From an uncultured Dialister sp. (GTDB lineage Bacteria > Bacillota > Negativicutes > Veillonellales > Dialisteraceae): a stretch of DNA of 64,000 nucleotides. The notes beneath the pieces were generated by a model. That model ran no database searches and was not told the origin of the DNA. It saw only the letters and a list, made by a program, of their open reading frames with translations. A program made the position numbers and the translations under genes. Where the stretch lies: assembly GCA_902462205.1 (NCBI GenBank), contig CABQAR010000008.1:11866-75865 (forward strand), in the 5' to 3' direction. Positions 35,664 to 44,192 of this stretch are shown piece after piece (the stretch's first letter is position 1; every line of letters begins with the position of its first letter).

Positions 35664-36254
35664 ATGGAAGATATCATTTACGAAAGACGGAGCATACGCC
35701 TGTTCAGGGCGGAGGAAATACCAGAGGAGGATCTGCGCCGTATCCTGCGGAGCGGCATGTGGGCGCCTTCGCCGAAAAACAGGCAGCCATGGAAATTCAT
35801 CGCTGTCAGGGGAGAGGCGAAAAAGGAAATGCTCGCCCTCATGGGGCAGGGCATCGACCGGTCGGAAGCAGGCGGCGGAATCATCACCGGCTCAAGGGAG
35901 TATATCGCGAATGCGCGGTACACGCTGAAATGCATGGCGGCGGCGCCTGTCACCGTTTTCGTCATGAATCCCACGGGAAAAAGCCTGCGGGACAACTGGA
36001 CGGCGGCGGAAAAAATCCATGAGATGAGCGATGTGCAGGCCATCGGTGCAGCGGCGGAAAATATGGCGCTCACGGCGACGGAACTGGGGATCGGCAGCCT
36101 GTGGAACGGAAATATTTTCTTCGCCTATGAGGAGCTGTCGGAATGGCTCCATGCGGGAGAAATGGTGCTCGCCATGAGCTTCGGCTATCCGGCGCACCAT
36201 CCGTCGGCGCTGAACAGGAAAAAGGAAGAAGACGTCATCGAAATCAGGGAGTAG
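35664..36254 (+). CDS. Nitroreductase-family protein (copy 1)
   Basis: A 196-residue FMN-dependent oxidoreductase of the nitroreductase superfamily. The N-terminal RRSIRLFRAEEIPEEDL, the WAPSPKNRQPWKFIAV flavin-contact stretch near residues 33-48 and the C-terminal GIGSLWNGNIFFAYEEL are classic family features. AAAGGGGG precedes the ATG. It reads divergently from the AmmeMemoRadiSam operon and is followed 61 bases later by a GNAT gene. A related copy lies at 37.9 kb. The substrate is unknown. Confidence 0.85.
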   Translation: MEDIIYERRSIRLFRAEEIPEEDLRRILRSGMWAPSPKNRQPWKFIAVRGEAKKEMLALMGQGIDRSEAGGGIITGSREYIANARYTLKCMAAAPVTVFVMNPTGKSLRDNWTAAEKIHEMSDVQAIGAAAENMALTATELGIGSLWNGNIFFAYEELSEWLHAGEMVLAMSFGYPAHHPSALNRKKEEDVIEIRE

Positions 36255-36315
36255 GGCATAGGAAATGGGAAGACGGCGGGTTCGGAAAGCCTGCCGTTCT
36301 ATGGCGGAGGAACGC

Positions 36316-36813
36316 ATGATTATAAGGAAAGCAATCCGTGGAGAAGAAAGCGTCTGCTACGGGTTTATCGAAGAGGCCCGCGCTTATCATAAGGCGGCGG
36401 GATTCGAGCAGTGGCATCCCAGCTATCCCACGCTGCAGACGATCGAAGAAGATGTCCGAAAGGGAATCGGCTTTGTCTTTGCGGAGGGGGACGCGCTTCT
36501 GGGATACGGCTGCATCGTCATCGGCGATGAGCCTGTGTACCGCCGCATAGAAGGGGCGTGGAAGACGGAACGGCCGTACGCCGTGGTGCATCGGATGGCT
36601 TTCGGGAACGGCAGCCGGGGAAAAGGGCTCGCCCATCAGGCGGTTTCCCTCATCAAGGAATACTGCCGCGAAAACGGAACGGACGCCATCCGCGTGGACA
36701 CGCAGGGAGAAAACAAGGTCATGCAGCATGTTCTGGAAAAAGAAGGCTTTCTCTTCTGCGGCCACGTTATTTTTGACGGCGGACCCAAGCTGGCCTATGA
36801 ATGGGACCGCTGA
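36316..36813 (+). CDS. GNAT-family N-acetyltransferase
   Basis: A 165-residue acetyltransferase. The acetyl-CoA binding signature is seen as HRMAFGNGSRGKGLAHQAVSLI (about residues 94-115, with the R/Q-x-x-G-x-G/A-like loop RGKGLA), and KVMQHVLEKEGFLFCG closes the fold. ATG 36316 has GGAGG 5 bases upstream; the longer in-frame version starts in the intergenic region with no ribosome site. It is probably co-transcribed with the nitroreductase. The acceptor substrate is unknown. Confidence 0.85.
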   Translation: MIIRKAIRGEESVCYGFIEEARAYHKAAGFEQWHPSYPTLQTIEEDVRKGIGFVFAEGDALLGYGCIVIGDEPVYRRIEGAWKTERPYAVVHRMAFGNGSRGKGLAHQAVSLIKEYCRENGTDAIRVDTQGENKVMQHVLEKEGFLFCGHVIFDGGPKLAYEWDR

Positions 36814-36830
36814 TATCGGAGGAGAAAATA

Positions 36831-36865
36831 AAAAATCCCGGGGACTCCACTCCTCGGGATTTTTG
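36831..36865. terminator. Bidirectional terminator
   Basis: AAAAATCCCG / CGGGATTTTT arms between the GNAT gene (+) and the Met/His-rich membrane-protein gene (-). Confidence 0.88.
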
Positions 36866-36896
36866 CATGGATTGAAACGGGAATCCATGAGATATG

Positions 36897-37451
36897 TTAT
36901 TTCATCTGCATCTGGTGGCTGTCCATGCGGCCGTCCATGGAATGTCCGCCCATGTCATGGCTTTCCGTCATCTGCATCTGCCTGTTGGCGGGCATGTAGC
37001 CGGCGAGGGCAGGGCTCGTCATGCCGAAAATCATGGCCAGATGGCCGATGATCAGGTAGACGACCAGAAGCGTCGCATGGAGCTTCGTCTTCTCCCTGTC
37101 CGTCTTTTCCTTGCCGAAAACATTGAATTCCATCAGCGTCACCATGAAAATCGGGATGACCGCCAGCACATAGGCGTAAACAGCGGTGAAATCGATCCAT
37201 GTGCGCCATTCGTCAATGGACGGAATGACCTGCGCCACGATGTAAGCGACAGCCAGCAGGTAATAAACGCCGAGGAAAATCCCCAGATTCCTGTTCCATG
37301 ATTTCCATGAGCTGTTTGCTCCGCCGTAAAACAGATTGAAAAATTCAGTAGCGACCAGCAGTTCGCCGACGCCCATCGGAATGACCATGAAAAGAATCAG
37401 ATTCCACGGCGCATTCGAAGCCAGTAATTCCATATAGTGAGTCATAACCAT
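36897..37451 (-). CDS. Four-helix membrane protein with Met/His-rich tail
   Basis: A 184-residue inner-membrane protein with four hydrophobic segments (about residues 15-35, 58-78, 92-110 and 128-148). The hydrophilic C-terminus is very rich in Met and His (QMQMTESHDMGGHSMDGRMD), a pattern typical of Cu(I)/Ag(I)-binding tails. The family is not securely known (it resembles DUF6803-like proteins). GGAGG precedes the ATG. An upstream promoter overlapped by a CsoR-like palindrome points to copper- or sulfur-stress control. A role in copper handling is an inference. Confidence 0.6.
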   Translation of the reverse strand: MVMTHYMELLASNAPWNLILFMVIPMGVGELLVATEFFNLFYGGANSSWKSWNRNLGIFLGVYYLLAVAYIVAQVIPSIDEWRTWIDFTAVYAYVLAVIPIFMVTLMEFNVFGKEKTDREKTKLHATLLVVYLIIGHLAMIFGMTSPALAGYMPANRQMQMTESHDMGGHSMDGRMDSHQMQMK

Positions 37452-37580
37452 TTTTATCTTGCCTCCATCATCTGTGTTGATTGTTGCATTTCATCATCAG
37501 ACATCGTTCCGGAAGCTGCCGGGCCGATGGCGCCTCCGGAATACGGGGAGTGGAGTTGTTGTTTCCCTTTGTCTGCGGAA

Positions 37581-37629
37581 AGCATAGCACAGGGAAAATG
37601 AAAAGTAAATGACCCCAGGGGGGTATGGT
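37581..37629 (-). promoter_or_regulatory. Promoter with CsoR-family-like operator
   Basis: On the minus strand TTTACT (rc at 37604-37609), a 17-base spacer and TATGCT (rc at 37581-37586, with TGn extension) form a good promoter. Directly upstream lies ACCATACCCCCCTGGGGTC (37611-37629), which resembles ATACCCC-x-GGGGTAT operators of the CsoR/CstR repressor family. The gap 37452-37871 holds no other gene, except a possible 16-codon leader ORF at about 37457-37504 on the minus strand. Confidence 0.5.
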
Positions 37630-37787
37630 GTAATATTTTCCAATAGAAATTATTTATAACGATAAAGCAACCATTTAAATATACAAAACAGATAAAAAGT
37701 TTGACTATCTTCCTTTTATAAACAGGAAAGCGCAGGAAAAAATGAGATGCGGACGGAGTTATTTCCATGGAATTGGTTCTCAGTCAC

Positions 37788-37816
37788 TTGCAGCATGCAT
37801 CACATTTATGTATAAT
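37788..37816 (+). promoter_or_regulatory. Promoter of nitroreductase copy 2
   Basis: TTGCAG (37788-37793), a 17-base spacer, TATAAT (37811-37816), 55 bases before the gene. Confidence 0.65.
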
Positions 37817-37871
37817 GAAACGCATATGTGAGAAAATTAAGTCATATCAGCAAGGAGCATAAGGAAGCATC

Positions 37872-38486
37872 GTGATTGAAGAAATACTGACCCGCCGGAG
37901 CACGCGGCGTTTTATCAAGAAGAATATCCCCCAGGAGGATCTGGATGCGATTCTGGAAGCCGCTTCATGGGCGCCGTCAGAGCATAATGAACAGCCATGG
38001 CGGTTTATCGTCGTCCGCGGAGAAGAACGGAAAGAAGTCGTCCGCGCGTTGAAGGCGGGCATCCAGCGGAACCGTTCGGATACATCGGCCATATTCGGAA
38101 AGGGCTATGAAAAATTCATTCCGGCGGCCATCTATACGGCCCGCGTGCTGGAACAGGCGCCGGTCATCATCTTCGTCATCAATACGAAGGGAAAAGATTA
38201 TTATCAATCCTTCCCCATTGACGAGCATCTGATGGAACTCACGGATATCCAGTCGGTGAGCGCCGCCATCCAGAACATGTGCCTTGAAGCGACGGCCCGC
38301 CAGATCGGCACGCTCTGGACTTGCAATATTTTCTTCGCTTACGATGAATTGAAGGAATGGCTCCACACGGACGGGGAAATGGTCGCCGCCATCGCCCTCG
38401 GCTATACGGACAGGGAAGTCAAGGCGCTGCCCCGGAAGCCTCTGTCGGAAACGGTCACTTACAGAGGAGAATACTCCGAAGAATAA
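37872..38486 (+). CDS. Nitroreductase-family protein (copy 2)
   Basis: A 204-residue FMN-dependent oxidoreductase clearly related to the gene at 35.7 kb. It has RRSTRRFIKKNIPQEDL at the start, WAPSEHNEQPWRFIVV near residues 36-51, and RQIGTLWTCNIFFAYDEL near 150-167. The start codon is GTG 37872 with AAGGAAG just upstream, and the promoter position agrees. A hairpin terminator follows, and a TetR-type gene with its own promoter lies next. Substrate unknown. Confidence 0.85.
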   Translation: MIEEILTRRSTRRFIKKNIPQEDLDAILEAASWAPSEHNEQPWRFIVVRGEERKEVVRALKAGIQRNRSDTSAIFGKGYEKFIPAAIYTARVLEQAPVIIFVINTKGKDYYQSFPIDEHLMELTDIQSVSAAIQNMCLEATARQIGTLWTCNIFFAYDELKEWLHTDGEMVAAIALGYTDREVKALPRKPLSETVTYRGEYSEE

Positions 38487-38493
38487 AGGAAGA

Positions 38494-38523
38494 AGGACAT
38501 CTTGAAGGATGTCTTTTTTTATT
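38494..38523 (+). terminator. Terminator after nitroreductase copy 2
   Basis: GACATC / GATGTC arms with a six-base loop followed by seven Ts. Confidence 0.8.
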
Positions 38524-38570
38524 TCTACTTGAAGAAGTATAAAAACATTCATATTTCTTTTGAGACACTA

Positions 38571-38599
38571 TTGACTCATTTAGGATAAAGTGATATTAT
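38571..38599 (+). promoter_or_regulatory. Promoter of the TetR-type gene
   Basis: TTGACT (38571-38576), a 17-base spacer, TATTAT (38594-38599). It is followed by the palindromic TTTCAAATGAAA near 38622, which may be an autoregulatory operator. Confidence 0.65.
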
Positions 38600-38662
38600 C
38601 ATCTCACATAAGACAAAAGAGTTTCAAATGAAATATTTCATCCATACAGGAAAGGAGAGGTT

Positions 38663-39202
38663 ATGGAAGCTTCGGACAGAGAAGAAGAATTGAAGCGGCT
38701 TGCCGTCGCTTTTTACAGCCAGCCGAAGGGAACGGCGAAGGAGCTCGCCGACGCGGTCGGTATCAGCAAGGCGACCTTTTACCGGATTTATTCGTCCCGG
38801 GAGCATCTGGCGGAAATACTGATGGAGCGGGCCCAGTCGGTAGCAGCGTCCATCCTGCGCGAAACGGACCGGGTGCATACGGATTATGAGGAGGCGCTGC
38901 GACAGATGATCGGGCTCCATTGCAGGGAAAAGGAATACCTGATGTTCCTCTGCTACGGCACGGTGACAGGCAGCTGCGATGACGGCTGTCAGGAGGAATA
39001 TCGCCGCATTCTCAGCGGATTTTTCCTCCGCGGACAGAAAGCAGGCGCGTTCCGCATCGATCTGCCGGCAGAGGTGATGACCGAATTATTCTTAGGCACA
39101 ATCGGCGCCTTATTCGAGGCAGAAAGCCAGGGCCGCGTGGCCACGGCAGGGCTGGCAGTCATCTGCGAAAAGTTCCTCCTGGGAGGAATCAGAAGTGAAT
39201 GA
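38663..39202 (+). CDS. TetR/AcrR-family transcriptional regulator
   Basis: A 179-residue regulator. The N-terminal helix-turn-helix (about residues 12-55) has the TetR-type pattern GTAKELADAVGISKATFYRIYSSREHL, and the helical C-terminal ligand-binding domain follows (about 65-179). GGAGAGG precedes the ATG. The gene downstream is separated by a mosaic repeat, so likely targets are itself and possibly the upstream nitroreductase. The inducer is unknown. Confidence 0.85.
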   Translation: MEASDREEELKRLAVAFYSQPKGTAKELADAVGISKATFYRIYSSREHLAEILMERAQSVAASILRETDRVHTDYEEALRQMIGLHCREKEYLMFLCYGTVTGSCDDGCQEEYRRILSGFFLRGQKAGAFRIDLPAEVMTELFLGTIGALFEAESQGRVATAGLAVICEKFLLGGIRSE

Positions 39203-39209
39203 GGAAGGT

Positions 39210-39785
39210 AAAAAATTAGGAATGTGGAATGAGGAATGAGGAATGGCGGTGCGCCGCGACAAATTATATAGCGGCGAGGATATAGAAGGCAGTAGGCAGT
39301 AGATAGTAGACAGTTGTCAGTTCTTAGTTAGTAATGGTCAGTGGGCAGAAAGCAGATATCAGAAACCAGAAGGCAGAAGGCAGTAATTACCTGCTTGCCG
39401 TCATCCTCGAACGGAGTGCAGTGGAGCGATGGCAAGCGAACGATTTTTGAAGGAATGAAATGACGCGCAAAAATCTGTGAGACGCCATACCCGACCGAAG
39501 GGAGCGGTAAGGATCTGGCATAGGATAGAGGTAAGAACAGAAAATGGAAAAGCCCTCTTCTTTAGAAGAGGGTGGCAGTCGGAGACTGACGGGTGATGCC
39601 CTCCGGGAGGACAAGAATGAATCTGCTCCTGAAATGGGAATATAGTAATTAGTTGTCAGTAGCCGGTAGTCAGTAGACAGTAGTCGGATATCAGACGTCA
39701 GAAGATAGAAATCAGAAGTCAGAAATCAGAAGCCGGTATTTTCCTTGCTTGCCGTCATCCTTGAACGGAATGGAGCGGTAAGGCT
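39210..39785. repeat. Mosaic intergenic repeat region 7
   Basis: Begins just after the TetR stop in forward orientation. H1 (39215-39245), hairpin A (39246-39280), H2 (39285-39390) and long-form G with nested insert (39397-39525) are followed by block C (39545-39640, middle hairpin CAGTC/GACTG), H2 (39648-39735) and a G fragment (39745-39785). No gene is seen before ftsH. Confidence 0.82.
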
Positions 39786-39866
39786 GATTCCTGTATTTCT
39801 TAAAAAGATTCCTTTTGTTCCGTAGTCCACGGCTTTTCAGGGCCGTATTGATATAAGGAGATTTAT

Positions 39867-41726
39867 ATGGGCAATATTAAAATGCCTCGTAAGCCTATAT
39901 TGGTTTACTACATGATTATTTTTTTCATCATCTTCATGGCGAATGCGTTTGTGAAGCCGATGTTTCTTGAGAATAAGATCCAGCAGGTCGATTACAGTTC
40001 CTTCATCACGATGACGGAGAACCAGGAAATCGACAAGGTCGAGGTCCAGCAGGACCAGGAGCGCATCCTGTTCACGAAAAAAGGAAGCGGCCAGACGTAT
40101 AAGACGGCGATCATGAACGACAGCCAGCTGGTGGACAGGCTCCATAAGTCGGGGGCGACGTTCACGGCGGAAATCAATGAGCCGATGAATCCGTTCTTCC
40201 GGTTCATTATGAACTGGATTTTCCCGATCGCCATCTTCATGATGATCGGACGCTGGATGAATCGGCGCATGATGAGCAATGCAGGCGGTGGCGGCGGTTC
40301 CATGCCGTTCGGCCTCGGCAAATCGAATGCGAAGGTGTACGCGCAGGCGACGAACGGCATCAAGTTCGCCGATGTGGCAGGCGAGGAGGAAGCGAAGGAG
40401 GGGCTGATGGAAGTGGTCGGCTATCTCCATGATCCGGGAAAATATACGGATATCGGCGCGAAAATCCCGAAAGGCATCCTGCTCGTCGGACCTCCGGGCA
40501 CAGGCAAGACGCTGCTCGCCAAGGCGGTTGCCGGAGAGGCGAATGTGCCGTTTTTCTCCATCAGCGGTTCTGAATTCGTGGAAATGTTTGTCGGGATGGG
40601 TGCGGCGAAGGTCCGCGACCTGTTCAAGCAGGCGAAGGAAAAATCGCCGTGCATTATCTTTATCGATGAAATCGACGCGATCGGCAAGCGGAGGGGCGGC
40701 AATTTCTCCGGCAATGACGAGCGGGAGCAGACGCTGAACCAGCTCCTGACGGAAATGGACGGCTTCGAGGACAATACGGGCGTCATCATCCTCGCCGCCA
40801 CGAACCGTCCCGAATCGCTCGACCCCGCGCTGACCCGTCCGGGCCGTTTTGATCGGCAGGTTCCCGTCAGCCTTCCTGATTTGCAGGGGCGTATCGAGAT
40901 TCTCAAGGTCCATGCGAAAAAGATCAAGGCCGATCCGAATATCGACTACGGCAAGGTGGCAAGGATGGCGTCCGGCGCTTCCGGGGCGGAGCTGGCGAAT
41001 ATCGTGAACGAGGCGGCGCTCCGCGCGGTCCGTGAAGGGCGTTCCTTCGCGACGGAAGAGGATATGGAAGCCAGCATCGAGGTCGTCATCGCAGGCTATG
41101 AGAAGAAGAACGCGATTCTGTCCGACAAGGAGAAATGCATCGTCGCTTACCATGAAATCGGCCATGCGCTGGTGGCGGCGCTCCAGACCCATTCCGCGCC
41201 GGTGCAGAAGATCACCATCATTCCGAGAACCTCCGGCGCCTTGGGCTACACGATGCAGGTGGACGAAGGGAACCATTACCTCATGACGAAAGAGGAGATG
41301 GAGAACCAGATCGCCACGCTGACCGGCGGACGCGCGGCGGAGGAAATCGTATTCCATTCGCCGACGAACGGCGCTTCCAACGATATAGAGAAAGCGACAC
41401 GGATGGCGAAAGCGATGATCACCCGTTACGGCATGAGCGAGGATTTCGACATGGTGGCGCTCGAAGCGGTGACGAACCAGTACCTCGGCGGAGACAGCTC
41501 GCTCGCCTGCTCGCCGGAAACGCAGACGAAAATCGACAAGGCGGTCACGGAGCTCGTACGGACGCAGCATGAAAAAGCGCTCCGCATCCTCACGGAAAAC
41601 CGCGACAAGCTCGATGAACTGGCGAAGCATCTCTATGAAAAAGAAACCATCACAGGGGAAGAATTCATGGAGATTCTGGAAAACAAAAAAGAAAGGCCGG
41701 AAGAAATATCGCAGGCCGATGCATAA
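39867..41726 (+). CDS. ftsH: ATP-dependent zinc metalloprotease FtsH
   Basis: A membrane-bound AAA+ protease that degrades misassembled membrane proteins and short-lived regulators. The 619 residues have two membrane helices (about 11-29 and 112-130) flanking a small periplasmic domain. The AAA module has Walker A GPPGTGKT near 209-216, Walker B IIFIDEIDAIG near 262-272 and the second region of homology ATNRPESLDPALTRPGRFDR near 311-330. The C-terminal protease domain has the zinc motif HEIGH near 429-433. AAGGAG precedes the ATG. All key residues are present. Confidence 0.96.
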   Translation: MGNIKMPRKPILVYYMIIFFIIFMANAFVKPMFLENKIQQVDYSSFITMTENQEIDKVEVQQDQERILFTKKGSGQTYKTAIMNDSQLVDRLHKSGATFTAEINEPMNPFFRFIMNWIFPIAIFMMIGRWMNRRMMSNAGGGGGSMPFGLGKSNAKVYAQATNGIKFADVAGEEEAKEGLMEVVGYLHDPGKYTDIGAKIPKGILLVGPPGTGKTLLAKAVAGEANVPFFSISGSEFVEMFVGMGAAKVRDLFKQAKEKSPCIIFIDEIDAIGKRRGGNFSGNDEREQTLNQLLTEMDGFEDNTGVIILAATNRPESLDPALTRPGRFDRQVPVSLPDLQGRIEILKVHAKKIKADPNIDYGKVARMASGASGAELANIVNEAALRAVREGRSFATEEDMEASIEVVIAGYEKKNAILSDKEKCIVAYHEIGHALVAALQTHSAPVQKITIIPRTSGALGYTMQVDEGNHYLMTKEEMENQIATLTGGRAAEEIVFHSPTNGASNDIEKATRMAKAMITRYGMSEDFDMVALEAVTNQYLGGDSSLACSPETQTKIDKAVTELVRTQHEKALRILTENRDKLDELAKHLYEKETITGEEFMEILENKKERPEEISQADA

Positions 41727-41728
41727 AA

Positions 41729-41764
41729 AAGGACGGACAGGGATAAGCCTCTGTCCGTTTTTGC
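41729..41764 (+). terminator. Terminator after ftsH
   Basis: GGACGGACAGG / CCTCTGTCCG-type arms followed by five Ts. Confidence 0.85.
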
Positions 41765-41863
41765 TTGGAGCAAAAAATGGAAAAAAGGGAATTTCCTGGC
41801 GCTGTCGGAGTTCTGTTCAGAGCAGAAATGTATAGCCAATTTAAGATTTGCGACTAAAGCGCA

Positions 41864-41892
41864 TTTACAAAGAAAAGCAAACAGTGTATAAT
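41864..41892 (+). promoter_or_regulatory. Promoter and long leader of the DUF3298-like gene
   Basis: TTTACA (41864-41869), a 17-base spacer, TATAAT (41887-41892). The expected transcript has a leader of about 150 bases with self-complementary stretches (CCTGCGCAGG, CTGCC/GGCAG). No known riboswitch class is recognised. Confidence 0.65.
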
Positions 41893-42051
41893 AATTTCGA
41901 ACCCCGGTCGATAATACGATCTGACGGACGCGGGGACACCTGCGCAGGAAGCGGACGGAAAGGATACTTCTGCCATGTCTGCGGCAGGCAATTGAAAAAG
42001 AATGCAAAGAAAAGGGAATATTTCCCGTATTTACAGAAAAGAGGTACAAAG

Positions 42052-42657
42052 ATGAAACTGAAAAATCTCGCACTGGGCGCATTGGTTCTGGCGACCCCCT
42101 TCTCTGTCCATGCCAACGTGACGGATGCCATCATGGCAGACGGCTTCGGCATGAAACTGGCGTATCCGGCGGTACATACCGGAAACGCGGCGTCGGAAAA
42201 CGCCATCAATAAAGACATCAGGCACTATGCCCGTGAAATGCAGGACGTGTATGAAGGCGGAAAGGACGAAGTCTACATGACGTACAGCGTCAAGTACGAA
42301 TCGGAAGACATCGTGTCCATCGTGCTGGAAACCGCTGTGACGGACCGGCAGATGGCAAACCCGGACGCTAAGGCGTACGGACTTGTGTACAACAAGAAAA
42401 CAGGCGATCTGATCAACCGGTCGGATTTCGGCCTGAAAGTGGACAACAAGGAAATCGTGAAGGATCTGAAAGAAGGGAAGCTTGACCTGTACGACATGGA
42501 CGGGAAGAAGCTGGCCTATGACCCGTCCTTCGTGCCGGCAGGGGAACAGACCGAATATTTCCTGAACGGAAAACAGGAAATCGCCCTCCTCTACCAGCCG
42601 GGTGAGCTGGCCCCCTATGCGGACGGCGCCACCTACGTCACCTTCAAAATGAAATAA
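42052..42657 (+). CDS. Secreted DUF3298/DUF4163-like protein
   Basis: A 201-residue exported protein with a signal peptide (about residues 1-21, MKLKNLALGALVLATPFSVHA). The mature domain has the pattern of the DUF4163-DUF3298 (RsiV-like) family: paired strands AVHTGNAASENAINKDIRHYAREM, then VYMTYSVKYESEDIVSIVLE, and the C-terminal GELAPYADGATYVTFKM. ATG 42052 has AGAGG upstream, and a good promoter lies 160 bases before it. It is followed by a terminator shared with the convergent ABC-transporter operon. A cell-envelope role is likely but not known. Confidence 0.72.
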   Translation: MKLKNLALGALVLATPFSVHANVTDAIMADGFGMKLAYPAVHTGNAASENAINKDIRHYAREMQDVYEGGKDEVYMTYSVKYESEDIVSIVLETAVTDRQMANPDAKAYGLVYNKKTGDLINRSDFGLKVDNKEIVKDLKEGKLDLYDMDGKKLAYDPSFVPAGEQTEYFLNGKQEIALLYQPGELAPYADGATYVTFKMK

Positions 42658-42663
42658 GCCGTC

Positions 42664-42712
42664 AAAAAAAAGAATGGATACGGAAACCATATTCCCGGTC
42701 CATTCTTTTTTC
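42664..42712. terminator. Bidirectional terminator
   Basis: AAAAGAATGGA / TCCATTCTTTT arms between convergent genes. Confidence 0.85.
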
Positions 42713-42718
42713 ATGCGG

Positions 42719-43429
42719 TTATTTTGTTTCATTGAAGCCTTTGGCGCGGAGGCGCTTCTCCCAGTAGGCGAAAACGAAAGTAAGCACGATGGCAAGCCCC
42801 CAGTAGGCGATGGCGTCCGCGATGTAAGGCTCCATGCGGCGGTTGTACAGGGCGGAGAAAATATCCGCTTTCGCGAACATGTCCACGACCTTCACCGTAA
42901 AGACCAGCGCGAGGAGCTTGATCGTCTTCAGATAATACGTGAAGAACGCAGGCAGGGCGACGACGAAGGCCTGTGGAAGCACGATGCGGAGGAACGCATG
43001 GAACGGCGACATGCCGACGGAAACCGCTGCCTCGTACTGGCCGTGGTCGACGGAACGGAGGGCGCCGCGGATATTTTCCGACTGGTACGCCGTATTATAC
43101 AGGATGAAGCAGGTGTAGACGCTCCAGTAAGGACTGACGTCGAAAGGCTTCACCACCTGCCCCGTGAACGAACTGATGACAGGCGCCAGCAGGTAGGGCA
43201 GGGAATAATAAATAATGAACAGCTGCACGATGCTCGGAACGGCGCGGAAAAAAGAAACGAAAACGGTGAAAATGCCGTTGACGACCGGATTGCTTCCGTT
43301 GCGGACAATCGCGATGACGGCGCCGAAAATGATGCCGAAGAAAATACTGACGAATGCCATGAAAAGCGTATTCGGAATGGCGCCGGCGATGAAAAGCAGG
43401 GCGGTAGGCAGAACTTCGAAATCAATCAT
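42719..43429 (-). CDS. Amino-acid ABC transporter permease (second subunit)
   Basis: A 236-residue inner-membrane permease of the HisM/GlnP type with about five hydrophobic segments. The EAA-type loop is seen as VDHGQYEAAVSVGMSPFHAFLRIVLPQA (about residues 127-154). Its ATG directly follows the TAA of the preceding permease gene, so translation is coupled. It forms a heterodimer with that permease and is powered by the ATPase encoded upstream. No substrate-binding protein is encoded nearby. Confidence 0.88.
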   Translation of the reverse strand: MIDFEVLPTALLFIAGAIPNTLFMAFVSIFFGIIFGAVIAIVRNGSNPVVNGIFTVFVSFFRAVPSIVQLFIIYYSLPYLLAPVISSFTGQVVKPFDVSPYWSVYTCFILYNTAYQSENIRGALRSVDHGQYEAAVSVGMSPFHAFLRIVLPQAFVVALPAFFTYYLKTIKLLALVFTVKVVDMFAKADIFSALYNRRMEPYIADAIAYWGLAIVLTFVFAYWEKRLRAKGFNETK

Positions 43430-44125
43430 TTAAGCCCTCCTGACTTCCCGATGGTTATATTTCTGGAACAGCCAGAAAGAAACCTCGATGGCAATGACGA
43501 TGAACCAGTAAATCAGGGCGACCGCCGTGTACGTCTCCAGACGGTACTGCCCGAAAGCGGCGGTGATGAGCAGATTCGCGCGGCCCATCAGGTCGAGGAC
43601 GCCGATGAAATACATGAGGGACGTGTCCTTCAGGATATTGATGGACTCGCTGACCAGCCCGGGAACCGCCACGGGGAGCGCCTGGGGCGCGATGATGCTG
43701 AAAATCCGGCGGGCCGGGGAAATGCCGAAAACGATCGCCGCCTCATGTTGCCCCCTGTCGACAGACAGATACGCAGGGCGGAGAATCTCGGAAATGATCG
43801 GCGAATAATGGAACGTCAGAGAAACAAGGACATACACCGTGAGCGGCCATCCGTCCGGATTGCCGCCAAGACTCCGCACGATCGGCGGCAGGCAGAAATA
43901 AACCAGATACAGATCCAGAATGAACGGCATGCTCCTGTTATAAGACAGCCATACCTCACAGAAATGCGACAGGACCGGTATATCGGCGATACGCGCGACG
44001 GCGATGAAGATGCCGATGATGAGGCAGAGCAGGATAGACGCGACGATGACCTCCAGCGTGAAAGGCAGAGAAGAAATCAGCCGCGGAAACACTCCTAAGA
44101 AAAAGGAGGGATCAAACGTAAGCAT
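43430..44125 (-). CDS. Amino-acid ABC transporter permease (first subunit)
   Basis: A 231-residue permease of the polar amino-acid family. It has an N-terminal membrane segment, and the EAA loop is seen as VDRGQHEAAIVFGISPARRIFSIIAPQA (about 122-149). It lies between the ATPase gene (67-base gap) and the second permease gene (no gap) on the minus strand. With a T-box before the operon, the transported amino acid is expected to match the tRNA sensed there. Confidence 0.88.
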   Translation of the reverse strand: MLTFDPSFFLGVFPRLISSLPFTLEVIVASILLCLIIGIFIAVARIADIPVLSHFCEVWLSYNRSMPFILDLYLVYFCLPPIVRSLGGNPDGWPLTVYVLVSLTFHYSPIISEILRPAYLSVDRGQHEAAIVFGISPARRIFSIIAPQALPVAVPGLVSESINILKDTSLMYFIGVLDLMGRANLLITAAFGQYRLETYTAVALIYWFIVIAIEVSFWLFQKYNHREVRRA

Positions 44126-44192
44126 AAAGAAAACTCCTTGTGGGAATGAAATACGATGTTTCTGAAGACGTCGTCCCCATTCCTAATCCTAT

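Noticed and set aside
39837..41630. A 597-codon open frame antisense to ftsH
   Set aside because: It is a mirror frame of a highly conserved gene, very rich in Arg and His, with no ribosome site or domain.
41848..42051. An upstream extension of the DUF3298-like gene containing a CHVCG motif
   Set aside because: The extension overlaps the promoter's -35 and -10 boxes and precedes a clear ribosome site and signal peptide at 42052.
42674..44098. A 474-codon open frame antisense to the ABC permeases
   Set aside because: Charged low-complexity translation opposite two convincing permease genes with tight stop-start coupling.
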